Below the pieces are notes generated by a model. It was given only the letters and a program-made list of their open reading frames with translations. It was not told where the DNA came from and did no database searches. Shown one piece after another: positions 22,001-34,626 of a stretch of DNA of 64,000 bases; the stretch's first letter is position 1, and every line of letters starts with the position of its first letter. Source of the DNA: Cannabis sativa (lineage: Eukaryota; Streptophyta; Magnoliopsida; Rosales; Cannabaceae); assembly GCF_029168945.1 (NCBI RefSeq), contig NC_083606.1, positions 310,001 to 374,000 of the forward strand, read 5' to 3'. Position numbers and translations under genes: made by a program.

Positions 22001-25000
22001 TTCACGTCTTAGTAGTACAAATTCTATGTGACTAGTGGCAAAAAATATATTCCGAGATTGGTCTGGTCCACATTTCACAAAGGGGTACCACTAACAGAAA
22101 TGTGAGATTTTCACTATTTCGATTAAAATGATCCTTAGTGTAAGAAAACTAATTTTTCTCTCAACATGTCCAAGAGAAAAGTGATGCACAACGGTCTTGG
22201 ATTGGTCCCCGTGAAATTTCACGATTTTTAGAGATGTGTAGGGTGAGATTTTAAAAGAAAACTAACGTGTGTAAGAGTAAGAAAAAAACTTGTTAAAATT
22301 TCCCCTGAAAAGAAGAATATTTTCAATTAGGGTGCCATTTCAACAAATTTTAACCCAAACCCAATCTTCATATTCACGTCTTAGTAGTACGAATTCGTTG
22401 TGACTAGCTGCAAAAAATATTCCGAGATTGGTCTGGGCCTCATTTCACAAAGGGGTACAACTATCAGAAATGTGAGATTTTCAATATTTCGATTAAAATG
22501 ATCGTTAGTTCTAGAAAACTAATTTTTTTCTCAATGTGTTCAAGAGAAAAGTGATGCACAACGGTCTTGGGTTGGTCCCCCCTGAAATTTCACGATTTTT
22601 GGAGATGTGTAGGGTGAGATTTTAATAGAAAACTAACATATGTAAGAGTAACGAAAAAACTTGTTAAAATTTCCCTTGAAAAGAAGAATATTTTCAATTA
22701 GGGGGCCATTTCAACAAATTTTAACCAAAAACCAATCTTTATATTCACCTCTTAGTAGTACGAATTCGTTGTGACTAGTGGCAAAAAATATTTCGAGGTT
22801 GGTCCGGGCCTCAATTCACAAAGGGGTACCACTATCAGAAATGTGAGATTTTCACTATTTCGATTAAAATGATCGTTAGTTCAAGAAAAAGAATTTTTCT
22901 CTCAACGTATTCAAGAAAAAAGTGATGCACAACGGTCTTGGCTTAGTCCTCGTGAAATTTCACGATTTTTGGACATGTGTAGTGTGAGATTTTAATAGAA
23001 AACTAACGTCTGTAAGTGTAAGGAAAAAAGTTGTTAAAATTTCCCCTGAAAAGAAGAATATTTTCAATTAGGGGGCCATTTCAAGAAATTTTAACCAAAA
23101 ACAAATCTTCATATTCACGTCTTAGTAGTACGAATTCGTTGTGACTTGTGGCAAAAAATATTCCGAGATTGGTCCGGGCCACATTTTACAACGGGAGAAA
23201 TGTGAGATTTCCACTATTTCGATTAAAATGATCGTTAGTGCAAGAAAACTAATTTTTCTCTCAACGTGTCCAAAAGAAAAGTGATGCACAACGGTCTTGG
23301 CTTGGTCCCCGTGAAATTTCACGATTTTTGGAGATGTGTAGGGTGAGATTTTAACAGAAAACTAACGTGTGTAAGAGTAAGGAAAAAACTTTTTAAAATT
23401 TCCCCTAAAAAGAAGAATATTTTAAATTAGGGAGCCATTTCAACAAATTTTAACCCAAAACCAATCTTCATATTCAGGTCTTAGTAGTACGAATTCGGGT
23501 TGACTTGTGGCAAAAAATATTCCGAGATTGGTCCAGGGCACATTTCACAAAGGGGTACCACTATGAGAAATGTGAGATTTTCACTATTTTGGATTAAAAT
23601 GATCGTTAGTTCAAGAAATTTTTTTTTTCTCTCAACGTGTCACAGAGAAAAGTGATGCACAACGGTCTTGGGTTTTTCCCCGTGAAATTTCACTATTTTT
23701 GGTGATGTGTACGGTGAGATTTTAACAGAAAACTAACGTGTGTATGAGTAAGAGAAAAACTTGTTAAAATTTTTCCTGAAAAGAAGAATATTTTCAATAA
23801 GGGGGCCATTTCAACAAATTTTAACCCAAAACCAATCTTCATATTCACGTCTTAGTAGTACAAATTCGTTGTGACTAGTGGCAAAAAATAATCTGAGATT
23901 GGTCCGGGCCACATTTCACAAAGGGGTACCACTATCAGAAATGTGAGATTTTCACTATTTCGATTAAAATGATCGTTAGTGCAAGAAAACTAATTTTTCT
24001 CTCAATGTGTCCAAAAGAAAAGTGATGCACAACGGTCTTGGCTTGGTCCCCTTGAAATTTCACGATTTTTGGAGATGTGTAGGGTGAGATTTTAACAGAA
24101 AACTAACGTGTGTAAGAGTAAGGAAAAAACTTTTTAAAATTTCCCCTAAAAAGAAGAATATTTTAAATTAGGGGGCCATTTCAACAAATTTTAACCCAAA
24201 ACCAATCTTCATATTCAGGTCTTAGTAGTACGAATTCGTTGTGACTTGTGGCAAAAAAATATTCCGAGATTTGTCCGGGTCACATTTCACAAAGGGGTAC
24301 CACTATGAGAAATGTGAGATTTTCAATATTTTGGATTAAAATGATCGTTAGTTCAAGAAAAATAATTTTTCTCTCAACGTGTCCCAGAGAAAAGTGATGC
24401 ACAACGGTCTTGGCTTTGTCCCCGTGAAATTTCACTATTTTTGGTGATGTGTAGGGTGAGATTGTAACAGAAAACTAACGTGTGTATGAGTAAGAAAAAA
24501 ACTTGTTAAAATTTTCCTTGAAAAGAAGAATATTTTCAATTAGGGGGCCATTTCAACAAATTTTAACCCAAAACCAATCTTCATATTCACATCTTAGTAG
24601 TACGAATTTGTTGTGACTAGTGGCAAAAAATATTCAGAGATATGTCTAGGCCACATTTCACAAAGGGGTACCACTATCAGAAATGTGAGATTTTCACTAT
24701 TTCGATTAAAATGATCGTTAGTGAAGGAAAACTATTTTTTCTCTCAACGTGTCCAAGAGAAAAGTGATGCACAACGGTCTTGGATTTGTCCCCGTGAAAT
24801 TTCACGATCTTTGGAGATGTGTAGGGTGAGATTTTTATAGAAAACTAACGTATGTAAGAGTAAGGAAAAAACTTGTTAAAATTTCCCTTGAAAAGAAGAA
24901 TATTTTTAATTAGGGGGCCATTTCAACAAATTTTAACCAAAAACCAATCTTTATATTCACCTCTTAGTAGTACGAATTCGTTGTGACTAGTGTCAAAAAA

Positions 25001-25190
25001 TATTCCGAGGTTGGTCCGGGCCTCAATTCACAAAGGGGTACCACTATCAGAAATGTGAGATTTTCACTATTTCGATTAAAATGATCGTTAGTTCAAGAAA
25101 AATAATTTTTCTCTCAACGTGTTCAAGAAAAAAGTGATGCACAACGGTCTTGGCTTAGTCCTCGTGAAATTTCACGATTTTTGGACATGT
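16040..25190 (+). repeat. 14-monomer block followed by its 11-monomer deletion copy
   Basis: Segment 16040-17460 recurs at 21200-22620 with an offset of 5,160 bp. Segment 18571-21140 recurs at 22622-25190 with an offset of 4,051 bp. Rare private variants mark the pairs. Examples are CACAACGGGAGAAATG (16188 and 21348; 19139 and 23190), GGTCCCCCCTGAAATTT (near 17415 and 22575) and CAGAGATATGTCTAGG (near 20582 and 24633). The offset difference, 1,109 bp, equals three monomers. The second block is therefore a copy of the first that lacks the three monomers at about 17460-18570, or the first gained them. Confidence 0.85.
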
Positions 25191-25559
25191 GTAGGGTGAG
25201 ATTTTAATAGAAAACTAATGTCTGTAAGAGTAAGGAAAAAACTTGTTAAAATTTCCCCAGAAAAGAAGAATATTTTCAATTAGGGGGCCATTTCAACAAA
25301 TTTTAACCAAAAACCAATCTTCATATTCACGTCTTAGGAGTACGAATTCGTTGTGACTAGTGGCAAAAAATATTCTGAGATTGGTCCGGGCCACATTTCA
25401 CAAAGGGGTACCACTATCAGAAATTTGAGATTTTCACTATTTTGATTAAAATGATTGTTGGTGCAAGAAAACTAATTTTTCACTCAATGTGTCCAACAGA
25501 AAAGTGATGCACAACGGTCTTGGCTTGGTCCCCGTGAAATTTTATGATTATTGGAGATG

Positions 25560-28531
25560 TGTAGGGTGAGATTTTAACAGAAAACTAACCTGTGTAAGAG
25601 TAAGGAAAAAACTTTTTAAAATTTCCCCTGAAAAGAAGAATATTTTAACTTAGGGGGCCATTTCAACAAATTTTAACCCAAAACCAATCTTAATATTCAC
25701 GTCTTAGTAGTACAAATTTGTTGTGACTTGTGGCGAAAAATATTCCGAGATTGGTCCGGGTCACATTTTACAAAGGTGTACCGCTATGAGAAATGTGAGA
25801 TTTTCACTATTTCAATTAAAATGATCGTTAGTTCAAGAAAAGTAATTTTTCTCTCAACATGTCCAAGAGAAAAGTGATGCACAACGGTCTTGGCTTTGTC
25901 CCCGTGAAATTTCACTATTTTTGGTGATGTGTAGGGTGAGATTTTAACAGAAAACTAACGTATGTATGAGTAAAAAAAAGACTTGTTAAAATTTCCCTGA
26001 AAAGAAGAATATTTTCAATTAGGGGGCCATTTCAACAAATTGTAACCCAAAACAAATCTTCATATTTACGTCTTAGTAGTACGAATTTGTTGTGACTAGT
26101 GGCAAAAAATATTCCGAGATTGGTCTGGGCCACATTTCACAAAGGGGTACCACTATCAGAAATGTGAGATTTTACCTATTTCGATTAAAATTATCGTTAG
26201 TGCAAGAAAACTAATTTTTCTCTCAACGTGTCCAAAAGAAAAGTGATGCACAACGGTCTTGGCTTGGTCCCCGTGAAATTTCACGATTTTTGGAGATGTG
26301 TAAGGTGAGATTTTAACAGAAAACTAACATGTGTAAGAGAAAGGAAAAAACTTTTTAAAATTTCCCCTGAAAAGAAGAATATTTTAAATTAGGGGGCCAG
26401 TTCAACAAATTTTAACCCAAAACCAATCTTCATATTCACGTCTTAGTAGTACGAATTCGTTGTGACTTGTGGCAAAAAATATTCTGAGATTGGTCCGGGT
26501 CACATTTCACAAAGGGGTACCACTATGAGAAATGTGAGATTTTCACTATTTTGGATTAAAATGATCGTTAGTTCAAGAAAAATAATTTTTCTCTCAACGT
26601 ATCCCATAGAAAAGTGATGCACAACGGTCTTGGCTTTGTCCTCGTGAAATTTCACTATTTTTGGTGATTTGTAGGGTGAGATTTTAACAGAAAACTAACC
26701 TGTGTAAGAGTAAGGAAAAAACTTTTTAAAATTTCTCCTGAAAAGAAGAATATTTTAACTTAGGGGGCCATTTCAACAAATTTTAACCCAAAACCAATCT
26801 TCATATTCACGTCTTAGTAGTACGAATTCGTTGTGACTTGTGGCAAAAAATATTCTGAGGTTGGTCTGGGCCTCAATTCACAAAGGGGTACCACTATCAG
26901 AAATGTGTGATTTTCACTATTTCGATTAAAATGATCATTAGTTCAAGAAAAATAATTTTGCTCTCAACGTTTTCAAGAGAAAAGTGATGCACAACGGTCT
27001 TGGCTTAGTCCCCTTGAAATTTCACGATTTTTGGAAATTTGTAGGGTGAGATTTTAATAGAAAACTAATGTCTGTAAGAGTAAGGAAAAAACTTGTTAAA
27101 ATTTCCCCTGAAAAGAAGAATATTTTCAATTAGGGGGCCATTTCAACAAATTTTAACCAAAAACCAATCTACATATTCACGTCTTAGGAGTACGAATTCG
27201 TTGTGCTTAGTGGAAAAAAATATTCTGAGATTGGTCCGGGCCACATTTCACAAAGGGGGTACCACTATCAAAAATGTGAGATTTTCACTATTTCGATTAA
27301 AATGATCGTTAGTGCAAGAAAACTATTTTTTCTCTCAACGTGACCAACACAAAAGTGATGCATAACGGTCTAGGCTTGGTCCCCGTGAAATTTCACGATT
27401 TTTGGAGATGTGTAGGGTGAGATTTTAACAGAAAACTAACCTGTGTAAGAGTAAGGAAATTTTTTTTTAAAATTTCCCTTGAAAAGAAGAATATTTTAAC
27501 TTAGGGGGCCATTTCAACAAATTTTAACCCAAAACATATCTTCATATTCACGTCTTAGAAGTACAAATTTGTTGTGACTTGTGGCAAAAAATATTTCGAG
27601 ATTGGTCCGGGTCACATTTCACAAAGGGGTACCAATATGAGAAATGTGAGATTTTCACTATTTCGATTATAATGATCGTTAGTTAAAGAAAAATAATTTT
27701 TCTCTCAACATGTCAAAGAGAAAAGTGATGCACAATGGTCTTGGCTTTGTCCCCGTGAAATTTCACTATTTTTGGTGATGTGTAGGGTGAGATTTTAACA
27801 GAAAACTAACGTGTGTATGAGTAAGAAAAAGACTTGTTAAAATTTCCCTGAAAAGAAGAATATTTTCAATTAGGGGGCCATTTCAACAAATTTTAACCCA
27901 AAAAAAATCTTCATATTTACGTCTTAGTAGTACGAATTTGTTGTGACTAGTGGCAAAAAATATTCCGAGATTGGTCTGGGCCACATTTCACAAAGGGGTA
28001 CCACTATCAGAAATGTGAGATTTTACCTATTTCGATTAAAATGATCGTTAGTGCAAGAAAACTAATTTTTCTCTCAACGTGTCCAAAAGAAAAGTGATGC
28101 ACAACGGTCTTGGCTTGGTCCCCGTCAAATTTCACGATTTTTGGAGATGTGTAAGGTGAGATTTTAACAGAAAACTAACATGTGTAAGAGAAAGGAAAAA
28201 ACTTGTTAAAATTTCCCCTGAAAAGAAGAATATTTTAAATTAGGGGGCCATTTCAACAAATTTTAACCCAAAACCAATCTTCATATTCACGTCTTAGTAG
28301 TACGAATTCGTTGTGACTTGTGGCAAAAAATATTCAGAGATTGGTCCGGGTCACATTTCCCAAAGGGGTACCACTATGAGAAATGTGAGATTTTCACTAT
28401 TTTGGATTAAAACGATCGTTAGTTCAAGAAAAATAATTTTTCTCTCAACGTATCCCAGAGAAAAGTGATGCACAACGGTCTTGGCTTTGTCCTCGTGAAA
28501 TTTCACTATTTTTGGTGATGTGTAGGCTGAG
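25560..28531 (+). repeat. Three monomers duplicated five monomers apart (offset about 1,851 bp)
   Basis: About 25560-26680 matches 27411-28531. Shared private variants in order are ACTAACCTGTGTAAGAG, GATTTTACCTATTTCG (26164 region and 28015 region) and ACTATTTTGGATTAAAA (26545 and 28396 regions). Outside this span the correspondence is lost. The offset is five monomers plus one inserted base. Confidence 0.75.
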
Positions 28532-31500
28532 ATTTTAACAGAAAACTAACGTGTGTATGAGTAAGAAAAAAACTTGTTAAAATTTTCCCTAAAAAGAAGA
28601 ATATTTTCAATTAGGGGGCCATTTCAACAAATTTTAACCCAAAACAAATCTTCATATTCACATCTTAGTAGTACGAATTTGTTGTGACTAGTTGCAAAAA
28701 ATATTCCGAGATTGGTCTGGGCCACATTTCACAAAGGGGTACCAGTATCCGAATTGTGAGAATTTCACTATTTCATCTAAAATGATCGTTAGTTCAAGAA
28801 AACTAATTTTTCTCTCAACGTGTCCAAGAGAAAAGTGATGCACAAAGGTCTTGTCTTTGTCCTTGTGAAATTTCACGATCTTTGGAGATGTGTAGGGTGA
28901 GATTTTAAAAGAAAACTAACGTATGTAAGAGTAAGGAAAAAACTTGTGAAAATTTCCCTTGAAAAGAAGAATATGTTCAATGAGGGGGCAATTTCAACAA
29001 ATTTTAACCAAAAACCAATCTTTATATTCACGTCTTAGGAGTACGAATTCGTTGTGGCTAGTGGCAAAAAATATTCTGAGGTTTGTCCGGGCCTCAATTC
29101 ACAAAGGGGTACCACTATCAGAAATGTGAGATTCTCACTATTTCGATTAAAATGATCGTTAGTTCAAGAAAAATAATTTTTCTCTCCACGTGTTCAAGAG
29201 AAAAGTGATGCACAACGGTCTTGGCTTGGTCCCTGTGAAATTTCACGATTTTTGGAGATGTGTAGCGTGAGATTTTAACAGAAAACTAACCTGTGTAAGA
29301 GTAAGGAAAAAACTTGTTAAAATTTCCCCTGAAAAGAAGAATATTTTCAATTAGGGGGCCATTTAAACAAATTTTAACCCAAAACCAATCTTCATATTCA
29401 CTTCTTAGTAGTAGAAATTCTATGTAGCTAGTGGCAAAAAATATTCTGAGATTGGTCCGAGCCACATTTCACAAAGGGGTACCACTATCAAAAATGTGAG
29501 ATTTTCACTATTTCGATTAAAATGATCGTTAGTGCAAGAAAACTAATTTTTCTCTCAACGTGTCCAAGAGAAAAGTTATGCACAACGGTCTTGACTTCGT
29601 CCCCGTGAAATTTCATGATTTGTGGAGATGTGTAGCGTGAGATTTTAACAGAAAACTAACGTGTGTAAGAGTAAGGAAAAAACTTGTTAAAATTTCCCCT
29701 GAAAAGAAGAATATTCTCAATTAGGGGGCCATTTCAACAAATTTTAACCCAAAACCAATCTTCATATTCACGTCTTAGTAGTACGAATTTGTTGTGACTA
29801 GTGGCCAAAAATATTCCGAGATTGGTCCGGGCCACATTTCACAAAGGGGTACCACTATCAGAAATGTGAGATTTTCACTATTTCCATTAAAACGATCTTT
29901 AGTGCAAGAAAAATAATTTTTCTCTCAACGTGTCCAAGAGAAAAGTGATGCACAACGGTCTTGGCTTGGTCCCCGTGAAATTTCACGATTTTTGGAGATG
30001 TGTAGGGTGAGATTTTAACAGAAAACTAACGTGTGTAAGAGTAAGGAAAAAACTTGTTAAAATTTCCCCTGAAAAGAAGAATATTCTCAATTAGGGGGCC
30101 ATTTCAACAAATTTTAACCCAAAACCAATCTTCATATTCACATCTTAGTAATACGAATTAGTTGTCACTATTGGCAAAAAATATTCCGAGATTGGTCCGG
30201 GCCACATTTCACAAAGGGGTACTACCACAATGAGAAATGTGAGATTTTCACTATTTGGATTAAAATTACCGTTAGTGCAAGAAAACTAATCTTTCTCTCA
30301 ACTTGTCCAAAAGAAAAGTGATGCACAACGGTCTTTAGTTTGTCCCCGTGAAATTTCACGATTTTTGGAGATGTGTAGGGTGAGATTTTAACAGAAAACT
30401 AACGTGTGTAAGAGTAAGGAAAAAACTTGTTAAAATTTCCCCTGAAAAGAAGAATATTTTCAATTAGGGGGCCATTTCAACAAATTTTAACCCAAAACCA
30501 ATCTTCATATTCACGTCTTAGTAGTACAAATTCTATGTAACTAGTGGCAAAAAATATTCCGAGATTGGTCCGGGCCACATTTCACAAAGGGGTACCACTA
30601 TCAGAAATGTAAGATTTTTACTATTTCGAATAAAATGATCATTAGTGCAAGAAATTTTTTTTTCTCTCAACGTGTCCAAGAGAAAAGTGATGCACAACGG
30701 TCTTGGCTTGGTCCCCGTGAAATTTCACGATTTTTGGAGATGTGTAGGGTCAGATTTTAACAGAAAACTAACGTGTGTAAGAGTAAGGAAAAACTTGTTA
30801 AAATTTCCCCTGAAAAGAAGAATATTTTCAATTAGGGGGCCATTTCAACAAATTTTAACCCAAAACCAATCTTCATATTCACCTCTTAGTAGTACAAATT
30901 CTATAAGACTAGTGGCAAAAAATATTCCGAGATTGGTCCGGGCCACATTTCACAAAGGGGTACCACTATCCGAATTGTGAGAATTTCACTATTTCATCTA
31001 AAATGATCGTTAGTTCAAGAAAACTAATTTTTCTCTCAACGTGTCCAAGAGCAAAGTGATGCACAACGGTCTTGGCTTTGTCCCTGCGAAATTTCAAGAT
31101 TTTTGGTGATGTGTAGCGTGAGATTTTAACAGAAAACTAACATGTGTAAGAGTAAGAAAATAACTTGTTAAAATTTTCCCTGAAAAGAAGAATATTTGAA
31201 ATTAGGGGGCCATTTCAACAAATTTTAACCCAAAACCAATCTTCATATTCACGTCTTAGTAGTATGAATTTTTTGTGACTAGTGGCAAAAAATATTCCGA
31301 GATCGGTCAGGGCCACATTTCACAAAGGGGTACCACTATCAGAAATTTGAGATTTTTACTATTTCGATTAAAATGATCGTTAGTGCAAGAAAACTTATTT
31401 TTCTGTCAACGTGCTAAAGAGAAAAGTGATGTACAACGGTCTTCGGTTAGTTCCCGTGAAATTTCACGATTTTTGGAGATGTGTAGGGTGAGATTTTAAT

Positions 31501-32439
31501 AGAAAATTAACGTTTGTAAGAGTAAGGAAAAAACTTGTTAAAATTTCCCCTGAAAAGAAGAATATTTTCAATTAGGGGGCCATTTAAACAAATTTAAACC
31601 AAAAACCAATCTTCATATTCACGTCTTAGTAGTACGAATTCGTTGTGACTAGTGGAAAAAAATATTCTAATATTTGTCCGGGCCACATTTCACAAAGGGG
31701 TACCACTATCAGAAATGTGAGATTTTCACTATTTCAATTAAAATGATCGTTAGTGCAAGAAAACTAATTTTTCTCTAAACGTGTGCAAGAGAAAAGTGAT
31801 GCACAACGGTCTTGGCTTGGTCCTCGTGAAATTTCACGATTTTTGGATATGTGAAGGGTGAGATTTTAACAGAAAACTAACATGTGTAAGAGTAAGGAAA
31901 AAACTCGTTAAAATTTCCCCTGAAAAGAATAATATTTTCAATTAGGGGGCCATTTCAAAAAATTTTAACCAAAAACCAAACTTAATATTCGCGTCTTAGT
32001 AGGGTGAATTCGTTGTGACTAGTGGCAAAAAATATTCTGAGATTGGTCTGGCCACGTTTCACAAAGGGGTACCACTAAAAGAAATGTGAGATTTTCAATA
32101 TTTCGATTAAAATCATTGTTAGTGCAAGAAAACTAATTTTTCTCTCAACGTGTCCAAGAGAAAAGTGATGCACAACGGTCTTGGCTCAGTCCCCGTGAAA
32201 TTTCACGATTTGTGGAGATGTGTAGGGTGAGATTTTAATTGAAAACTAACGTGTGTAAGGGTAAGGAAAAAACTTGTTAAAATTTCCCCTGAAAAGAAGA
32301 ATATTTAAAATTAGGGGGCCATTTAAAAGAATTTTAACCTAAAACAAATCTTCATATTCACGTCTTAGTAGTACGAATTTGTTGTGACTAGTGGCAAAAA
32401 ATATTCCGAGATTGGTCTGGGCCACATTTCACAAAGGGG

Positions 32440-32475
32440 TACCACTATCAGAAATGTGTTAAAATTTCCCCTGAA
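32440..32475 (+). other. 188-bp deletion junction at the border of the two array domains
   Basis: At CAGAAATGTGTTAAAATTTC (near 32450-32470) the sequence passes directly from the segment after the KpnI site to the TTAAAATTTCCCC segment of the next unit. The anchor spacing here is 552 bp instead of 740. Upstream monomers are of the diverged type; downstream monomers soon become homogeneous. Confidence 0.85.
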
Positions 32476-34256
32476 AAGAAGAATATTTTCAATTAGGGGG
32501 CCATTTCAACAAATTTTAACCCAAAACCAATCTTCATATCCACGTCTTAGAAGTACAAATTCTATGTAACTAGTGGCAAAAAATATTCCGAGATTGGTCC
32601 GGGCCACATTTCACTAAGGGGTACCACTATCAGAAATGTGAGATTTTCACAATTTCGATTAAAATGATTGTTAGTGCAAGAAAACTAATTTTTCTCTCAA
32701 CGTGTCCAAGAGAAAAGTCATGCACAACGGTGTTGGCTTTGTCCCCGTGAAATTTCACGATTTTTGGAGATGTGTAGGGTGAGATTTTAACAGAAAACTA
32801 ACATGTGTAAGAGTAAGGAAAAAACTTGTTAAAATTTCCCCTGAAAAGAACAATATTCTGAATTAGGGGGCCATTTCAACAAATTTTAACCCAAAACCAA
32901 TCTTCATATTCACGTCTTAGTAGTACAAATTCTATGTGACTAGAGGCAAAAGATATTTCGAGATTGGTACGGGCCACATTTCACAAAGGGGTACCACTAT
33001 CAGAAATGTGAGATTTTCAATATTTCGATTAAAATGATCGTTAGTGCAAGAAAACTAATTTTTCTCTCAACGTGTTCAAGAGAAAAGTGATTCACAACGG
33101 TCTTGGCTTAGTCCCCTTTAAATTTCACGATTTTTGGAGATGTGTAGGGTGACATTTTAACAGAAAACTAACGTGTGTAAGAGTAAGGAAAAAACTTATT
33201 AAAATTTCCCCTGAAAAGAAGAATATTCTCAATTAGGGGGCCATTTCAACAAATTTTAACCCAAAACCAATCTTCATATTCACGTCTTAGTAGTACAAAT
33301 TCTATGTAACTAGTGGCAAAAGATATTCCGAGATAGGTGCGGGCCACATTTGACAAAGGGGTACCACTATCAGAAATGTGAGATTTTAACTATTTCGATT
33401 AAAATAATCGTTAGTGCCAGAAAACTAATTTTTCTCTCAACGTGTTCAAGAGAAAAGTGATGCACAACGGTCTTGGCTTGGTCCCCGTGAAATTTCACGA
33501 TTTTTGGAGATGTGTAGGGTGAGATTTTAACAGAAAACAAACGTGTGTAAGACTAAGGAAAAACTTGTTAAAATTTCCCCAGAAAAGAAGAATATTCTCA
33601 ATTAAGGGGCCATTTCAACAAATTTTAACCCAAAACCAATCTTCATATTCACCTCTTAGTAGTACAAATTCTATGTAACTAGTGGCAAAAAATATTCCGA
33701 GATAGGTCCGGGCCACATTTCACAAAGGGGTACCACTATCAGAAATGTGAGATTTTCACTATTTCGATTAAAATAATCGTTAGTGTAAGAAAACTAATTT
33801 TTCTCTCAACGTGTTCAAGAGAAAAGTGATGCAAAATGGTCTTGGCTTGGTCCCCGTGAAATTTCACGATTTTTGGAGATGTGTAGGGTGAGATTTTAAC
33901 AAAAAACTAACGTGTGTAAGACTAAGGAAAAACTTGTTAAAATTTCCCCAGAAAAGAAGAATATTCTCAATTAAGGGGCCATTTCAACAAATTTTAACCC
34001 AAAACGAATCTTCATATTCACGTCTTAGTAGTACAAATTCTATGTAACTAGTGGCAAAAAATATTCAGAGATTGGTCCGCGCCACATTTCACAAAGGGGT
34101 ACCACTATCAGAAATGTGAGATTTTCACTATTTCGATTAAAATAATCGTTAGTGTAAGAAAACTAATTTTTCTCTCAACGTGTTCAAGAGAAAAGTGATG
34201 CACAACGGTCTTGGCTTGGTCCCCGTGAAATTTCACGATTTTTAGAGATGTGTAGG

Positions 34257-34626
34257 GTGAGATTTTAACAGAAAACTAACGTGTGTAAGAGTAAGGAAAA
34301 AACTTGTTAAAATTTCCCCTGAAAAGAAGAATATTCTCAATTAGGGGGCCATTTCAACAAATTTTAACCCAAAACCAATCTTCATATTCACGTCTTAGTA
34401 GTACAAATTCTATGTAACTAGTGGCAAAAGATATTCCGAGATAGGTGCGGGCCACATTTGACAAAGGGGTACCACTATCAGAAATGTGAGATTTTAACTA
34501 TTTCGATTAAAATAATCGTTAGTGCAAGAAAACTAATTTTTCTCTCAACGTGTTCAAGAGAAAAGTGATGCACAACGGTCTTGGCTTGGTCCCCGTGAAA
34601 TTTCACGATTTTTGGAGATGTGTAGG
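34257..34626 (+). repeat. Reference 370-bp satellite monomer
   Basis: A typical full-length unit starting at GTGAGATTTTAACAG. Landmarks in order: GAGTAAGGAAAAAAC, TTAAAATTTCCCCTG, GGGGGCCATTT, AATCTTCATATTCACG, CTAGTGGCAAAAGATATTCC, the KpnI site GGTACC at 34468-34473, a second GTGAGATTTT at 34486, AACTAATTTTTCTCTCAACG, GATGCACAACGGTCTTGG and CGTGAAATTTCACG at 34594-34607. The unit is AT-rich, with about ten CpG positions visible. Confidence 0.95.
34594..34607. repeat. Perfect 14-bp palindrome present in each intact monomer (example)
   Basis: CGTGAAATTTCACG equals its own reverse complement. The example lies in the reference monomer. The same string is found at the same monomer position in the large majority of copies, in both array domains, with occasional single-base changes (for example TTTCACTATT variants near 19640). 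Confidence 0.9.

Larger units (their letters stand above)
11961..32455 (+). repeat. Gene-proximal, diverged domain of the satellite array
   Basis: Neighbouring monomers differ at many sites. Many carry an EcoRI site in the ACGAATTCGTTG segment (first at 12852-12857, last at 32006-32011). Others have ACAAATTCTATG or ACAAATTTGTTG instead. Local multi-monomer duplications lie inside this domain. The edge monomers next to the LINE remnant are no more broken than the rest. High divergence near an array edge is expected where unequal exchange is rare. Confidence 0.85.
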
